Shown here: in pieces, positions 50,340 through 62,399 of the stretch
How the letters are laid out: each line of letters begins with the position of its first letter
How positions within the stretch are numbered: the stretch's first letter is position 1
Assembly: GCA_028023455.1 (NCBI GenBank)
Contig: JAQFVV010012476.1
Span: 5,340,594-5,404,593 of the forward strand
Length of the DNA stretch: 64,000 nucleotides
Origin: Epiperipatus broadwayi
Taxonomy: Eukaryota; Onychophora; Udeonychophora; Euonychophora; Peripatidae
Direction: 5' to 3'
Made by a program: the position numbers and the translations under genes
The notes under the pieces: generated by a model
Seen by the model: the letters and a program-made list of their open reading frames with translations, nothing else
Told to the model about the DNA's origin: nothing
Database searches by the model: none

Positions 50340-51210
50340 ATGATTTTAAGGCATCGTTCTGAAATTCATTATACATATGATATAAACTATTTTCAAGCCA
50401 TTGAGGTCATGAAAATAAATAAGATACATTTGAAAAACATATTTGAAAATGACATTTGATTAGATGACAAAATATTTAATAAAAAATTATTTTAACGATA
50501 GTAAGACGAACGCTTTATTTTCCCCAAGGCATATAGATACTCTTAAATAGATATATAAGTTATGACAATGAGATTATATATGATTGAAATAAACTTAATT
50601 AATAAAATAGAAGTAATTGGCATATATATATATATATATATATATATCTTTTAAGCAAAGCTTAATTTTAATATTAGAGCATTAAAACTGGGCCATGAAG
50701 CAAAAGAAATAATAATAATACAAGAAGTTTGCGGTGCTGACATAATAGCCTAAAATAACTAAGAGGAAAAGGTCATGCTTCTGGATGAAAAACAAAATCT
50801 CACACCCCCTTCTTGGGTAGTGCTTATGGAAAAGTGGATAGGCATGGCATGGCCCAGACTTTTGCTGGTATAACCAATGCGAGAGGCCTTTTATCTATGA
50901 AGTTAATATGCATAGCATGTGCCAAACTTACAGGATCACCACCAAAGGCATTTGATATGAAATAAATGTGGTTCCAGATAGCTCAACTATCTATGGAACG
51001 AGAAGAAATCTATGGGTTCGAACTTGTCATAACCCCCAGATTAAGAAGCACATATATAATCACAAAGATTGGCTATATGTCAGGAATGCAGTATGAATGA
51101 TAAATGTCTCTAACAACATTGAATAAATTTTACTGCTTTAAAATAAATGACCCTTGTTTGAATACTATAATATGCCATGCAATTATAATATATATATATA
51201 TATAGAGAGA
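50340..51210. other. Intergenic with a tRNA-like head and TA repeat
   Basis: A TA tract lies at 50622-50647. At about 50968-51040 (+) TTCCAGATAGCTCAACTATC, AAATCTATGGGTTCGAACTT has A-box- and B-box-like parts, so a SINE head is likely; the 200 bp before it (50760-50960) may be its body or another repeat. No gene seen. Confidence 0.4.
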
Positions 51211-51212
51211 GA

Positions 51213-51332
51213 ATATTTCAATTAATAAAATATACTTGAAGATTTTATTTAGCAAAAGAAACATTAAGATTTAGATTTCAAATTAATAAAATATACATTA
51301 AGATTTGATTTAGTAACAGAAACATTAAGATT
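51213..51332. repeat. 60 bp tandem duplication
   Basis: 51213-51272 and 51273-51332 each hold ATTAATAAAATATAC, TTTAGTAACAGAAACATTAAG (or its near copy TTTAGCAAAAGAAACATTAA) and end in GATT. About 85-90% alike. Confidence 0.8.
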
Positions 51333-52114
51333 CACCCCATCCCTTTTCTGCTATTTAAAATAAATCAATCCCACTTTCGTTGATTTTACAATAAATGATT
51401 TATTTAAATACAAGATTTGAAATTTTAAGAGTATGAAAAATGAAGTAAGATTAGCAGTTATATAGAAAACAAATTATAAGTCACCCCTTTTAGAATTTAA
51501 TAAATAATTATAAAATAAATGTTTCAGAGAATTAATTAGCTTGAGTTCTGCATTTTCCAGGTAGAAAACCCAGAGTTAAACAAATACATTTTATCATAAA
51601 TAAAATGTTGACTCGATAAACAATCTGGCGAGTATATTAATTAATAATGCATTGTTTTAAATGGACGTTAATAATTTGCTTTGTGAAGGTTTACTTAAAA
51701 AATGACAGAAAAGATTTTTATAAATTAAAAATCGCCAGTTTGTTTGAGATTAGCAAATTAATAAAAAAAAGCATATATATATAATCAAGTAATAAATATC
51801 TATAATAAATGACCGCACCGAAGTTAAGGAAGTTAAAAGCATATGAGATAGGATTAGATATAAAGAAATCATTTGAGAGCAAAATTACATTCATAGATAT
51901 ATATAAAACAAAGTTAAAGAATACATGAGAAGAGATCTTGATAGATTATTTAGGCTAAATTGACTATTAGGTGGCGGCTTGGAAATTTACCTTGCAATTT
52001 TAAGAATCCATTTTAAAGTATGGCACATGAACGGCGATTGAAATGCAAGTACTTCGGTGGCAGGAAACTTCTATTAGCATTCTAAAGTTTTTTTTAGACC
52101 TTTCTTCATTTCAG

Positions 52115-52305
52115 GGCAGCAGGATATTACAGTAGCGGCAGAGGCCGCTGAAGAGTGGTGGATTTACTGCTACATCATTTTAAGTTTCACCGCGATGTTA
52201 ACAATCATTTTCACTAGAGTAGCTAATCTAATCTGTTCTCCAAAATTCGGTCATTTTATAACTTTTTCTTTATCAGTTGTTTTTGAAAATGCAATTGTCA
52301 GATAA
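52115..52305 (+). CDS. Candidate terminal exon, small single-pass membrane protein (unrecognised)
   Basis: I do not recognise the protein. A clean acceptor (T-rich tract then CTTCATTTCAG) precedes an open frame of 62 codons up to a TAA at 52303-52305. The first two bases complete a codon from an earlier exon. The product would begin QQDITVAAEAAEEWW, then a hydrophobic span of about 22 residues (IYCYIILSFTAMLTIIFTRV), then CSPKFGHF and a mildly hydrophobic end. The first half has higher GC than its surroundings (GTAGCGGCAGAGGCCGCTG). The pattern of an acidic/Ala N-side, paired Trp at the membrane edge and a basic residue after the span fits a single-pass segment. No upstream exon is identified. 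It could also be chance; a 62-codon open stretch at this AT content is uncommon but not rare in 64 kb. A weak donor at about 52217 would shorten it. Confidence 0.35.
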
Positions 52306-52309
52306 CATC

Positions 52310-53615
52310 CAAAAATAAATTCATTTCCAGATTAGAAATAGATTTGACAACATGTTTTTTATCAAAAGTATCTCTAATCTTAATCCCCTTTTAAGCAAAA
52401 CTTTAATTAAAATTACCTACCCCAGATTAAAACAATAGTGCTTCCAACCCTTAATTATTTTTGGACAATTAACAACAGTCACATCTTCCATATTGGATTT
52501 TATAACAAATATACAGTTTAATAGAAAAACAAGCAATTTAAAAAGAAAAAGCTAAAAATGACATATAATAAATATTTAAAAACATCAATATTTTGTTAGT
52601 AAGTTTTGCTCCTATATATATATTTGAGCTGCATCTATAATACTTTAATAAAAAAATAATAATTAATAAAAAGAATTAATAATAATTTTAAAACATGTTA
52701 TTGAAACATTAAATTTTATAATTTAGGCACGCATCTCAAATATATACATGAAATATATATACATGACAAAAGGAGTGGGATGGGAAATAGGGATTTAAAC
52801 ACAGGCTAGTAGATAGAAACATGAAGCACAATCTTAAGCTAAGATTGACTGCTTCACTATAGACTATCTGATTGATGGTCATATATACACACCTTGTAGG
52901 TCTGCACAAGAATTTTTATAATAGTTCAATCTTGCATAAATGTATCCTCATTAACATATATTAATATTAAGGGCATTCAAATTTGTACATGATGCATGCA
53001 AATTTTTTAGAGTGATAAATAATAACTAGGGAAATTTATTCATGCACTGACTAATTATGATTCATTAATTTATTAATAAACTTTATTTTCAATAACAATA
53101 TATATCATGTAAAGACACAGACAGTATATCTTCATAATTACCATAGCAATTATTTTTTGTCATTTTTAAATAATTTTAAATGGAATTTTAAATTTTAAAA
53201 AGGAATCTTACTGCTTTATGTAATTTTACAAATTTGTTCGAGTTTTAGAAATGGAGTCCAAATAAACTTTATTTCATTCATAAAATATTTGTATTGGCAA
53301 TTGTGCCATAGTAAAAAAAACTATTGTTCTGATTACATATTTCAGTTTTTTTGTTTTTTTTACAATATTTGCAAAATTGAAATATTTGTAAGAAATATTT
53401 TTATTTGTAAACTTAATTTGAAATTTGTGGAAATATAATAAAGGATAAAGGTTAACTTGAAAAAGTTGAAAGTTGGAAACTATTGAAAAATGTAAAACTG
53501 TGAAAAGCAAAAGCAAATTATTTTGATGATGATCATGTATTTTTAGTTGAAAGATAGCTGTAGTCAACAACAAGGTTTTCATGTTGTTATGCATCGCAGC
53601 TATAATTGCTATATA
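52310..53615. other. Intergenic, one tRNA-like remnant
   Basis: On the minus strand 52790-52885 has CTATAGTGAAGCAGTCAATC and CCTGTGTTTAAATCCCTAT (B-box-like), probably a SINE head. The 106-codon minus frame at 53274-53594 is T-rich, of low complexity in residues, and not convincing as a gene. Confidence 0.35.
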
Positions 53616-53624
53616 TATATATAT

Positions 53625-53890
53625 ATTGTACCGGTCAAAATAGTATGCTCACTTAACAAGATTCAAATCTTAAGCAAAAGTACCTCGAACCCGATCATGC
53701 TCGAGATACACAGGTCTGGAGCAATCCTGAATTCTAACCTATTTGCCTATTCTTCAGATCTCTGACCCATTAAACAACAATTCTGATGACACAGTAAAAT
53801 TATTTTAAATCCGTGCCCATAAGCAAAGTGGTAGAGCATAAGATCAGACTGATGTTGATAATCGAGATTAGTAGCCCAGGAATTACATTT
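53625..53890 (-). repeat. SINE family D, second copy
   Basis: The plus strand has CCGGTCAAAATAGTATGC, CTCGAACCCGATCATGC, GAATTCTAACC, CAGATCTCTGACCC and CATAAGCAAAGTGGTAGAGC in the same order as 49750-49955. The last block itself resembles a plus-strand tRNA A box (AAGTGGTAGAGCATAAGATC), so a second head may adjoin. Confidence 0.55.
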
Positions 53891-53949
53891 ATTATAGTTA
53901 TTTATTGATGCTAAGCTCTTAGCTAAAGAAAATAGTTCTAAATATTAAC

Positions 53950-55150
53950 TAGAAAATAATACTTCAAAAACGACAAACCAGGATTTACATAAATAGATAT
54001 TTTTAATAAATCTTACACAAACCATATGTATATTACAAAAGATTAAAAAAACCATATATTTTACCAACTAGTTTCACCTTAGGACAATATCTTTATTTAC
54101 AAACTTGACTTTTTGTATAAAATCCCCTCTATCACTCATTTAATAAATATAATTTACAGATACAATTTCATATTATTTTACAAATAAATATAAATTACGT
54201 CTCAATCATTTATTTACAATCTCAAAATCATTACATATGTTTGATAGCATTTTAACATAGCTCTTTAGAATAAGTATACATAAAAAACAAACAATCCAAT
54301 ATTTACAAGAATAAATTATACAAATTGATTTACTCTCTAGGAATCGATAACCTTTTAAACAAACTTTTAAATCAACATACTAATATTTTACAAATGAAAT
54401 TATCTTTAATACATTATTCACTTACTAAGATTAGACGACACAAATTAAAACAGATAATGTACTAATACATTAAAAAACTGCCCATGATTTTATTTTACAT
54501 TTTAAACATATTTAAAAACAACTTAGGTTGATATCTATTCTAACAATATCAAAAGGTTTTGAGAAAATCTGATGATCACATAATACATAACCCCCTAAAC
54601 TTACTCCACAGAACTCTGATACAACATCTAAATAGGACAGATCAATTTGCCCAAACAAAACATAAAAATGGAAAAGATAAAATATCAAAATAAAGGAAAA
54701 GGTCAACATTTATATAATTTTATAATATTATTTAAAGTTTGACACTAACCTCTTCAAAATCTATTTTTAATACATTTAACTAACATAAGAATAATAAGCT
54801 ACTATTTATAATAATAAACTAACAACATTTATATTTAAAGAATCACCCAAAACGTATAACTTAGAATTCCCCTTCAGCACACAAAAAAGGAATAGATTAA
54901 TTATGTGAAGTTACATTTTTAAAATAGAAATTTAAAGACAAATTCAAACACAATTTACAAAATTATCCACAGTAAAAGTTTTTAATTTACTTTAAGAATA
55001 ATGAATTTAAAAGAAACAAACTCGACAATTTCTATTTAATATAAAGAAAACTTTATTGATAAGTTTTAAATAAAGCCCACCCTTTCCAATAAAACAATTA
55101 TTTCCCCCTTACTCCGAATTTACATTTTATTAAAAAAAATATATATTTAC
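53950..55150. other. C-over-G skewed stretch, no gene
   Basis: For about 1.2 kb the plus strand has far more C than G (for example 54121-54240 has about 24 C and 3 G), with many TTTACAA-like words. No long frame, RNA or repeat family is recognised. A 65-codon minus frame (54512-54709) has no domain. Such a skew may mark a transcribed strand or one decayed element. Confidence 0.4.
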
Positions 55151-55359
55151 ATAAACAAAATACATAACATCTTAATGGAATCGCCCATATTTATATATAT
55201 AATTTAATTAAGCGTGAAAGGTAAGTTAAAATACATGATATTAATAAAAGATTACTGAGAGAGATTTAAAAGCAAAATTTAGCAGAACTATAAAAAATAT
55301 ATAAATTAAGATATGAAGGTTGAACTATAGATTACAAATTACAAAAGTATTGACTTATG

Positions 55360-55660
55360 AAGGCGTTCTACATTAAAAGGTTACCTAAGAAAAAACAGCA
55401 TAGCGGCACATTAGCAATCAGCAGTCAGAAGCAATCATGTTGTATGGTCAGCTAGATGGAACATGGCGTGGCAGGCGACGTTCTTCGAGAGAAGAAAAAA
55501 AGGGCCTTTTCTACTCACAATTCATGCACCGAACTTCTCTTGACTTCTTAAAATGTTACGGTCTTGAAACCCTTCGAAATAACTGACTGAAAAGAACAAC
55601 CAACGACCAAACTCAACAAAAAAAACTTTTGTTCTGGGCCTTTTTTTTATCCACCTTAAT
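55360..55660. other. CpG-bearing patch, unassigned
   Basis: Richer in GC than both sides, with GGAACATGGCGTGGCAGGCG, ACGTTCTTCGAGAG and CACCGAACTTCTC. A 48-codon plus frame starts at about 55437 (MLYGQLDGTWRGRRRSS) but resembles nothing I know. Read on the minus strand it could be the promoter of the skewed stretch below it. It could also be part of an LTR; I found no second LTR. Confidence 0.3.
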
Positions 55661-55699
55661 CCCACCAAGAAGCAATCTCAGTTGCCCACAGCTACTCTA

Positions 55700-56985
55700 A
55701 TTAAAAAAACAGTTTGATTAGTAAAATATTTAATTAACAAAATAAAACAGATAAGGCTGGAAAACATTTTAGCTATTTTTAGAGATTTGAAAACAACTAA
55801 AAAGATTATAATTTTAATTAATGAAAACAACTGACTATAGATAAAGATAATTTCAGTATTTCAAGCCCTCCCCATTTTTCTTTGCGTTACATTCCACTAG
55901 TTTAATTAAATACACATATATAAAAAGATATTTACAATTATATAAAGAAAACACTAATATTCAGCAAAAAAAAATAGCTTCGTTCATATATATAACGCAT
56001 CACTCACCCTACTGTTTTACTTTGCTAAAACTTATTAATGTTTTTGGATCATTATGCATACGTGTGTGGGTGAGGCATTTACAGTGGGGCTGAATTGCGG
56101 CCCCTAGGAGGTTAGTGTGGATGGTTAAGCATGAGCCAAGATGATAGACGGCCAATATATAGCAGAGAATTCAATATAAACCATATTTACACAATGTAGC
56201 TTTATTAAGTGATATCAAACACAGCATATGTTTGACACTATTAAATTTTTTGTTGAAAGCATATCTAGTACCCGAAATAATTTGTTCTACAACTAATGGT
56301 TATTATTAATGATAGTTTGCCATTGGTTGCACTAATTCATTATCAGAATTTCAATATTAGTGGTTACCACATCTTCCTATTGTGTTCATAATCCGAATTC
56401 AAATTCAAGTGAAATTTGAAATTATTTAGGTCAATAAATATGTTATGTGCCTATAATTGTCTTCTATGTAGCTGACTCATAGGCAACTCAGAATTGTTGT
56501 TAAATGGATATTTACTATTCTTACTTTGTAATAAAAGTTTGAAATCAATCTTGGTTAAAAAATGAAAGTTATCATTTTAACTGTGACAGGAGTGGGGGGG
56601 GGATCTATAAAATATTTTTGTATTGTGTCAAAAAACTTAAAGTTTGAGGAGTTTACAGCAAATCTGAAACTGGTAGTGGCAAGTAGAAGTGTAGCACCTG
56701 AAATTAATGTAGATTGAAAAACATCAAATTAATTGGAAAAAGCATGTCTGTTGATAATGAAACTACTATTATATTTCAATAGAAAAGTATAAAAAAATAT
56801 TAAGTACAATAAAACAATATTTTTTGGATACATCACCAATTTGAGCAGAACAAAATCTGTCACTTCACTGTTCATATTCTTTTTTAAAAAATAAAGATAC
56901 AGTACAGCAATTTTTTTATTATTCTTATTCTTTGTATCAACATAATTGAATGAACATTGACAGTAAATATTTATATATTAGTGTA
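55700..56985. other. Intergenic, nothing recognised
   Basis: AT-rich. A GC-richer patch at 56060-56170 (GGCTGAATTGCGGCCCCTAG) and a run of eight or nine G near 56592 are the only features noticed. Confidence 0.35.
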
Positions 56986-56989
56986 TATG

Positions 56990-57450
56990 AGCACACACAT
57001 TCACATGATCCACCACTCTCCACTCTATCTCATAACACTGATACACTTGAACACATATATGTTGAAAAAATAAATAATCACCAATATACATATTTCATGC
57101 TAAACCAGTAATCATCAGTTGGTCCAGATTATCATCTCTACAGATATATGCAATAAGTCCTCAGATATATATATTAAGATAGCCCATTCTCATACTTTAA
57201 TGGACAGGCTTCAGTCTACTCCACACTCCAACTCTTCAACCATCCATCCAATTGAAAATCTGATGATGGAATGTTCAAAGTTCACCCTGAGGCCAAGATT
57301 CTTGTCACATCAATGTTGACCTAAAGGCTATCTGACCCCTCATGTACAGGACATCCATTTAATACATGTACAAGTGGTTGGCAGACATCTCTACTATGTA
57401 ATAACAGATATACAGGCTTATTACATACCTGTATATAAATATTTATGTAA
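56990..57450 (-). repeat. Foldback element family B, copy 7 (one-armed subtype)
   Basis: The minus strand follows the copy at 47640 in order: CAGGTATGTAATAAGCCTGT, CAACATTGATGTGACAAGAA, CAGATTTTCAATTGGATGGA, GGCTATCTTAATATATATAT, AATCTGGACCAACTGATGAT, GAGATAGAGTGGAGAGTGGT. It is better conserved towards that copy than towards copies 1-4. Confidence 0.75.
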
Positions 57451-57454
57451 ATGT

Positions 57455-58550
57455 GTTCTCTTACTTTATTATTACAATTGTTATTATTTTCCTTAATTTT
57501 ATTTATATTATACTTTTAATATCAGTATCCTGTGTGTATACATACTGAAAAATGCTATACTTTTACAATATAGTGAATAATCCATATTATATTATAATCA
57601 AAGCTTGTCAATAAAACATGATCTTTTTATTATATGTGATATATGATGTATATGAAGGAAACTAAAATGTAATGAATATTTTGGCTTCACTGTCTATAAT
57701 ATCCAAATTAAGTGAATTGTAAAATATGACAACGCAAAATTTGCAGGAACAATTTCAGGTTGAACTCTTTTTTCAGAGCTGGGCCAAGTCCTAAATATCA
57801 TTAGCCACAAGTAATTATAGGCTCAGACTTATATATTACATAGCCTTCTCAAAAAATTAAGATGTTATAATCTCACTGGTATTTGATTTAAGGATTTATC
57901 TTTACTTTTTTATGAGAATGACATGTTTTAAATATGGACTGCTAGAATAAATTATGTTTTATTGCGCAAAAAAATTTCCAAAAGTTTGGGCACCAGAAGT
58001 ATCAAAATGTCTGACATTCGACCATTACATTAATCCATGCAGAGCAGTGTATCATAAGATAATTTTATTACAGTATTCTGCCATCCTAATTGCAAATCTG
58101 GTTTTGATTTAAACTTAGCAATTCTATTATTTCAATCTATGTATTTAGTTGTTCAGGACAGCTTAGTAGCCTTCCAGGATTAAATTTGCAAATTGAAGAA
58201 CACCAACTCCATCCAAATAAGTATACTGAAATTCTATTGTTTCTGAACTGCAAATTAATCTAAGAACTTTTATTTCTTTGACCAACACTGTTTCTATGGG
58301 ACTTAAAATACAGAATAGACCCATTGACTAAAATATATAGCATCTCTAACATCAGTGACAAAAGTTGTAATATGTATTTTTTTGTTTAAGTTCACCACAT
58401 AAACATTCTTATTCCCTGAAACTTTTACTGTTCAGCTAAGAATAGGTAGACACCCATTTATTGACTGATAATGAATGCTAAGTTTTGGGCTGATTGCTAA
58501 AAAATTTAAGTTGAAAACTACTAAAAAAAAATCTAAAAAACTTTTACTGC
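57455..58550. other. Intergenic, nothing recognised
   Basis: AT-rich, with no gene or repeat family identified. Confidence 0.35.
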
Positions 58551-58554
58551 ACTA

Positions 58555-58690
58555 CCTTGCATGATTAAGTGAAGTAGTAAAATCGAACACTGGACGGTTA
58601 AGATCCATGAATCGCAGCTGAACTATGTCACTTTTGGGGCTTGAACGTCATAAAATATTCCAGCGACAAACCATTCGATTTATTTATATT
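58555..58690 (+). repeat. SINE family C, single copy
   Basis: TGATTAAGTGAAGTAGTAAA, CACTGGACGGTTAAGATCCA, GGGGCTTGAACGTCATAAAA and GCGACAAACCATTCGATTTA follow the family order. Confidence 0.65.
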
Positions 58691-58889
58691 GGATTAAACT
58701 ATTAGGTTTAAGATAATGATACCATTCATAAAGCATACTATTATCCTTAATGTAGTTTTAAAATAACTTTTAAAAAATAATTGAATTTATTTAAGTTTTG
58801 ATATATATATAAGTATTTAATATTGTAACCTTTTGTTATTATAATAAAAAAAATAAACTAAAAAATAGATAATGTTAGCGATAATTGAA

Positions 58890-59071
58890 AAACCGTCAAG
58901 GAAGCAATATTAGCCGCACGTCAAATGAAGAAAGTTTTTCCCGCCCAGACGCATGTTTCTCGTCTGCTTTATGAAAATCAGCCAGGCTGTTTGCTTCAAC
59001 TTCAGACTATTAATTGAAACCGCCCAAAATTCCTGAAGAAAACTACTGTGTGGATCCAGCTAACTTACAGG
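58890..59071 (+). other. Candidate first exon or promoter patch
   Basis: A CpG-bearing patch (TTAGCCGCACGTCAAATG, TTCCCGCCCAGACGCATG, GAAACCGCCC) ends at TTACAG/GTATCA, a usable splice donor. Short frames inside (28-31 codons, for example MKKVFPAQTHVSRLLYENQP) have stops before the donor, so a 5' UTR exon on the plus strand fits best. No downstream coding exon was found in the window. Unproven. Confidence 0.3.
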
Positions 59072-59074
59072 TAT

Positions 59075-59635
59075 CATTTTGTTCAAAATATGTTTTTCGA
59101 GAATGTTTAGAGTATTAAATATCTAATCGTAAAATACATTTTGGGGGGAAATTGTTTATCTCGATCTTTTTTTAACAAACATTTTACAAATGATAGATTG
59201 GTTGTCTAAAATGTCTGCTTTGATTTTAGTTATCATGAGAAAATATTGATATATATATATATGCGCACACACACATACATCTCTAAAAAAAAACGCACAC
59301 ACATATGAAGATCCCTCATGTACAGAGCTGCACTTGACGTAGGTCGAGATCTTGTTAGGAAATTATGAAAAATGTAAGTATTCTCACATAAGTGTGTTTA
59401 ATTACAGCGTCATTTTATTTACTTATTTAACATTTGGTCAGATAACCGCTTAATATAGTTAAACGGCTCTTTGCAATCTTAAAAATATAACGACTGCAAA
59501 TTCTGAAGAGACATTTGCTCTAAAATAAGGTGGTGATATGTTAACTTTAAAAATCTTGAAATGTTTTTAGAAATAGAGCATTGTACCATTTGTTCTTGAG
59601 AGTAATTTTATTGTTCCAATTATTCGAAATAAAGA
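59075..59635. other. Intergenic, nothing recognised
   Basis: AT-rich with a TA/CA run near 59255-59305. Confidence 0.35.
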
Positions 59636-59639
59636 AACA

Positions 59640-60900
59640 TAGACTGCCATAATTATCGTGGAATATCATTGCTATGTATAGGACATATGCTTTTAAGGAT
59701 TTTTTTTAAGAGCTTGTTTCCAGTCATAGGGAATTGGTACAGAGATTCTATATGATTTTAGAAAATCAACAAGCATTAGGGACATAATATTTGTTGCTAA
59801 GAAAAGGCAAGAAAAATTCTAGAACAAAATAATGATTTATATATTGTTTTTATTGATTTTATCAAGGTACTGGATTCAATTTCTCAAATACATATCTAGC
59901 ACTGATTGAAACATGTTGATTTTGATAAGATGGAATGAAAGTAAGTATTATTAATATTGGCAAAAAATCTGAAGCATTTGAATAGTTGTTAAACTAGAAT
60001 GTGAATTGCCCCAACTTTGGTTTTGATTTTAATGGTAATAGACTGTGAAACTATTTATAATCAACTTTGTGAATCATGATCAAGATACATAGAGGTTTCA
60101 TAGTGGTATTTTTAAATTTTTATCGATTAAAAGCAAAATGAAAAGACGATCTACAGTATTATAATTGAATGCAATAAATAAAGAATGGTTTAATAATTAA
60201 TGTTTAAAAAACTTAGGTCCCTTTATCAGTCAGGGATTCAAAGAAAAATCTTCAATAACTTTTAGTTTGAATGATTATCAACTTAAGAATGAGAGCTTTT
60301 TTTAATAAGAAGGTAGACTTAGATGTTGATGTGATACACAGACTTTAATTTTAAGCTGCTTTAACAAGTTAAAAAATAATATATTTCACTCAGTGATATA
60401 ACATCTCCAATTAACTTAATTGTATGCATAACTGTTCTTTAATTTTATTTATTGTTTATAATTGAGACTAGGTTTTCTAGTGACTGAGATGTTCCATATA
60501 TTAAATAATAAGTATAATAATGCTCAAGTTAAAAGGAGGTTGACTTGACAACAGCTTGAAATGGTTGATTGTTAATGATATTGGAATTGTCTAATTGTTG
60601 ACTGGCTTTTAATGATATATATATATAATGGTAAGATTATAACATCAACAAATAATTTTTCAGACTACTGGATGTGATACTATAAAAGTGAGTGAACAAT
60701 ACAGGATTTGCTTAAAAGAAAGAATTTTATGATAAACTTTTAGCATGGGTCTTGTGGGAGATGTAGACCCCACTTACATTATAAAGATTCTCTTAATGAC
60801 ACTCTAAAAAAGTACAATATTTATTGTATTAGTTAGAAAAATATGGCTAAGGGTAGAATATAATGGAGAACTGTAATTAGATAGGTTATTGGCATACTAA
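59640..60900 (+). pseudogene. Decayed LINE ORF2: reverse transcriptase core to C-terminus
   Basis: A long-dead reverse transcriptase gene. Around 59644-59700 it reads NYRGISLLSV-like sequence (finger/palm block CxNYRGISLL) after one change. Then come RKILEQNNDLYIVFIDFIK then VLDSIS, the motif A block (DLYxxFxDxxKAFDT) with the catalytic Asp kept but AFDT changed. NVNCPNFGFDFNGNR follows near 60000. Close to the 3' end (about 60755-60890) there is YKDSLNDTLKKYNIYC and an AKGRI-WRTVI block, matching the KDTLKxSLKxxNI...WRxxV tail common in animal LINEs. The region between holds many stops. It belongs to a different family than the RTE-like copies with the LTYGSETW tail ending, judged by this C-terminus. 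A SINE of family E starts just after it. Confidence 0.7.
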
Positions 60901-60917
60901 TTAGGCTCTAACTAACT

Positions 60918-61110
60918 AACCCTAGCTAGTTAGAGCATCACGTTAAGTTTGGTATTTACAAATCTAAAGATTTCCAGTTCAGTCCCCATGCTAATACTAT
61001 CACTAGTCAGGTCATCAATATCTGAAGAAGAGAAAGGAATATACTAACTTGTGGGTTATTACTAGTAGCTGATTGTATTTGAAAATTTTAAATAAAGTTT
61101 AGTTTTTAAA
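60918..61110 (+). repeat. SINE family E, second copy
   Basis: Head ACCCTAGCTAGTTAGAGCAT (A box) and ATTTCCAGTTCAGTCCCCAT (B box), then AGTCAGGTCATCAATATCTG, GGGTTATTACTAGTAGCTGA and TTTTAAATAAAGTTTAG. Order and blocks are as in 43205-43480. Confidence 0.75.
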
Positions 61111-61299
61111 AATATATATATTTAACAATTAAAACTAGATGAATAACATAATTATAAGTAAAATGCCATTATCCACAAATATTTAGATAAATATTAAGAT
61201 AATGAAGTCTTTTAAAAAACAAAGTGTGTTGCTGAATAATTATTAAAAGATAGCATCTCAAAATATCAAGTGGAATAATAGACTACCATATATATATAA

Positions 61300-62392
61300 A
61301 ACAAAAAAATACAAGTTAAAACTTGCTAACACTTGTATTTATGACAATAGATGGTGTTCTACCAAAAACACTGTCAAGCGTAAGTTTGTTTACATAAACG
61401 TCAGAGCAAGCATTCACTTATCTCTAACTTTAGTTCCACCTTCAGATCATGATTTCAAGCTATTTGCTATCATCAGTGAAGGACAGGAATAAGAAACTAG
61501 ATCTAAACACAAACTCTGCGCGTTTATGAAACAGTTTCTATTCAGCTTGCAAGCATGAATCTTTTAGACATGTAATGTCTTCAAACTCAGCATAGCAAGC
61601 CAGATAGCTATATGGGTCTGATATCAGTTCAGCATCACCACATAGTAGAAGCCTCTGCAATATATATCATTGCAAGAAAGACCTCAAAGGTACATTTATG
61701 AAAAACAAAAAAACACAAGTTAAAACTTGCTTACGCTTGTATTTATGACAATAGATGGCGTTCTACCAAAAACACCATCAAGCATAAGTTTGTTTACATA
61801 AACATCAGAGCAAGCATTCACTATCTCTAACTTTAGTTCCACCTTCAGATCATGATTTCAAGCTATTTGCTATCGTCAGTAAAGGACAGGAATAAGAAAC
61901 TAGATCTAAACACAAACTCTGAGGGTTTATGAAACAGTTTCTATTCAGCTTGCAAGCGTGAATGTTTTAGACACATAATATCTTCAAACTCAGATAGCAA
62001 GCCAGATAGCTACATGGGTCTGATATCAGTTCAGCATCACCACATAGTAGAAGTCTCTGCAATATATATCATTGCAAGAAAGATCTCAAAGGTACATTTA
62101 TGAAAAACAAAAAAACACAAGTTAAAACTTGCTAACGCTTGTATTTATGACAATAGATGGCATTCTAAAAGATTCACGCTTGCAAGCTGAATAGAAACTG
62201 TTTCATAAACACTCAAAGTTTGTGTTTAGATCTAGTTTCTTATTCCTGTCCTTCACTGATGATAGAAAATAGCTTGAAATCATGATCTGAAGGTGGAACT
62301 AAAGTTAGAGATAGTGAATGCTTGTTCTGACATTTATGTAAACAAACTTACGCTTGACGGTGTTTTTGGTAGAACACCATCTATTGTGATAT
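61300..62392. repeat. 400 bp tandem repeat with a terminal inverted unit
   Basis: Unit 1 (61300-61698) and unit 2 (61699-62098) are about 95% alike and each begins AACAAAAAAACACAAGTTA or close to it. Unit 3 starts at 62099 and stops at about 62168. A partial unit in reverse orientation follows (62170-62392). Shared blocks: TTATGACAATAGATGG, TAAGTTTGTTTACATAAAC, CTTTAGTTCCACCTTCAGAT, TTTCAAGCTATTTGCTATC, AAGGACAGGAATAAGAAACT and CTTGCAAGC. The order CAAGCT..TGCTATC..TCAGT..AGATCTAAA resembles the repeat at 38998, which has the same period. Confidence 0.9.
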
Positions 62393-62399
62393 ATATATG

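Noticed and set aside
53274-53594. 106-codon minus-strand frame
   Set aside because: Residue use (Phe, Leu, Ile, Lys, Asn) is what T/A-rich DNA gives by chance; no motif or splice signal.
51300-55700. An LTR retrotransposon between 51300 and 55700
   Set aside because: No paired LTRs, primer-binding site or gag/pol motif could be found.
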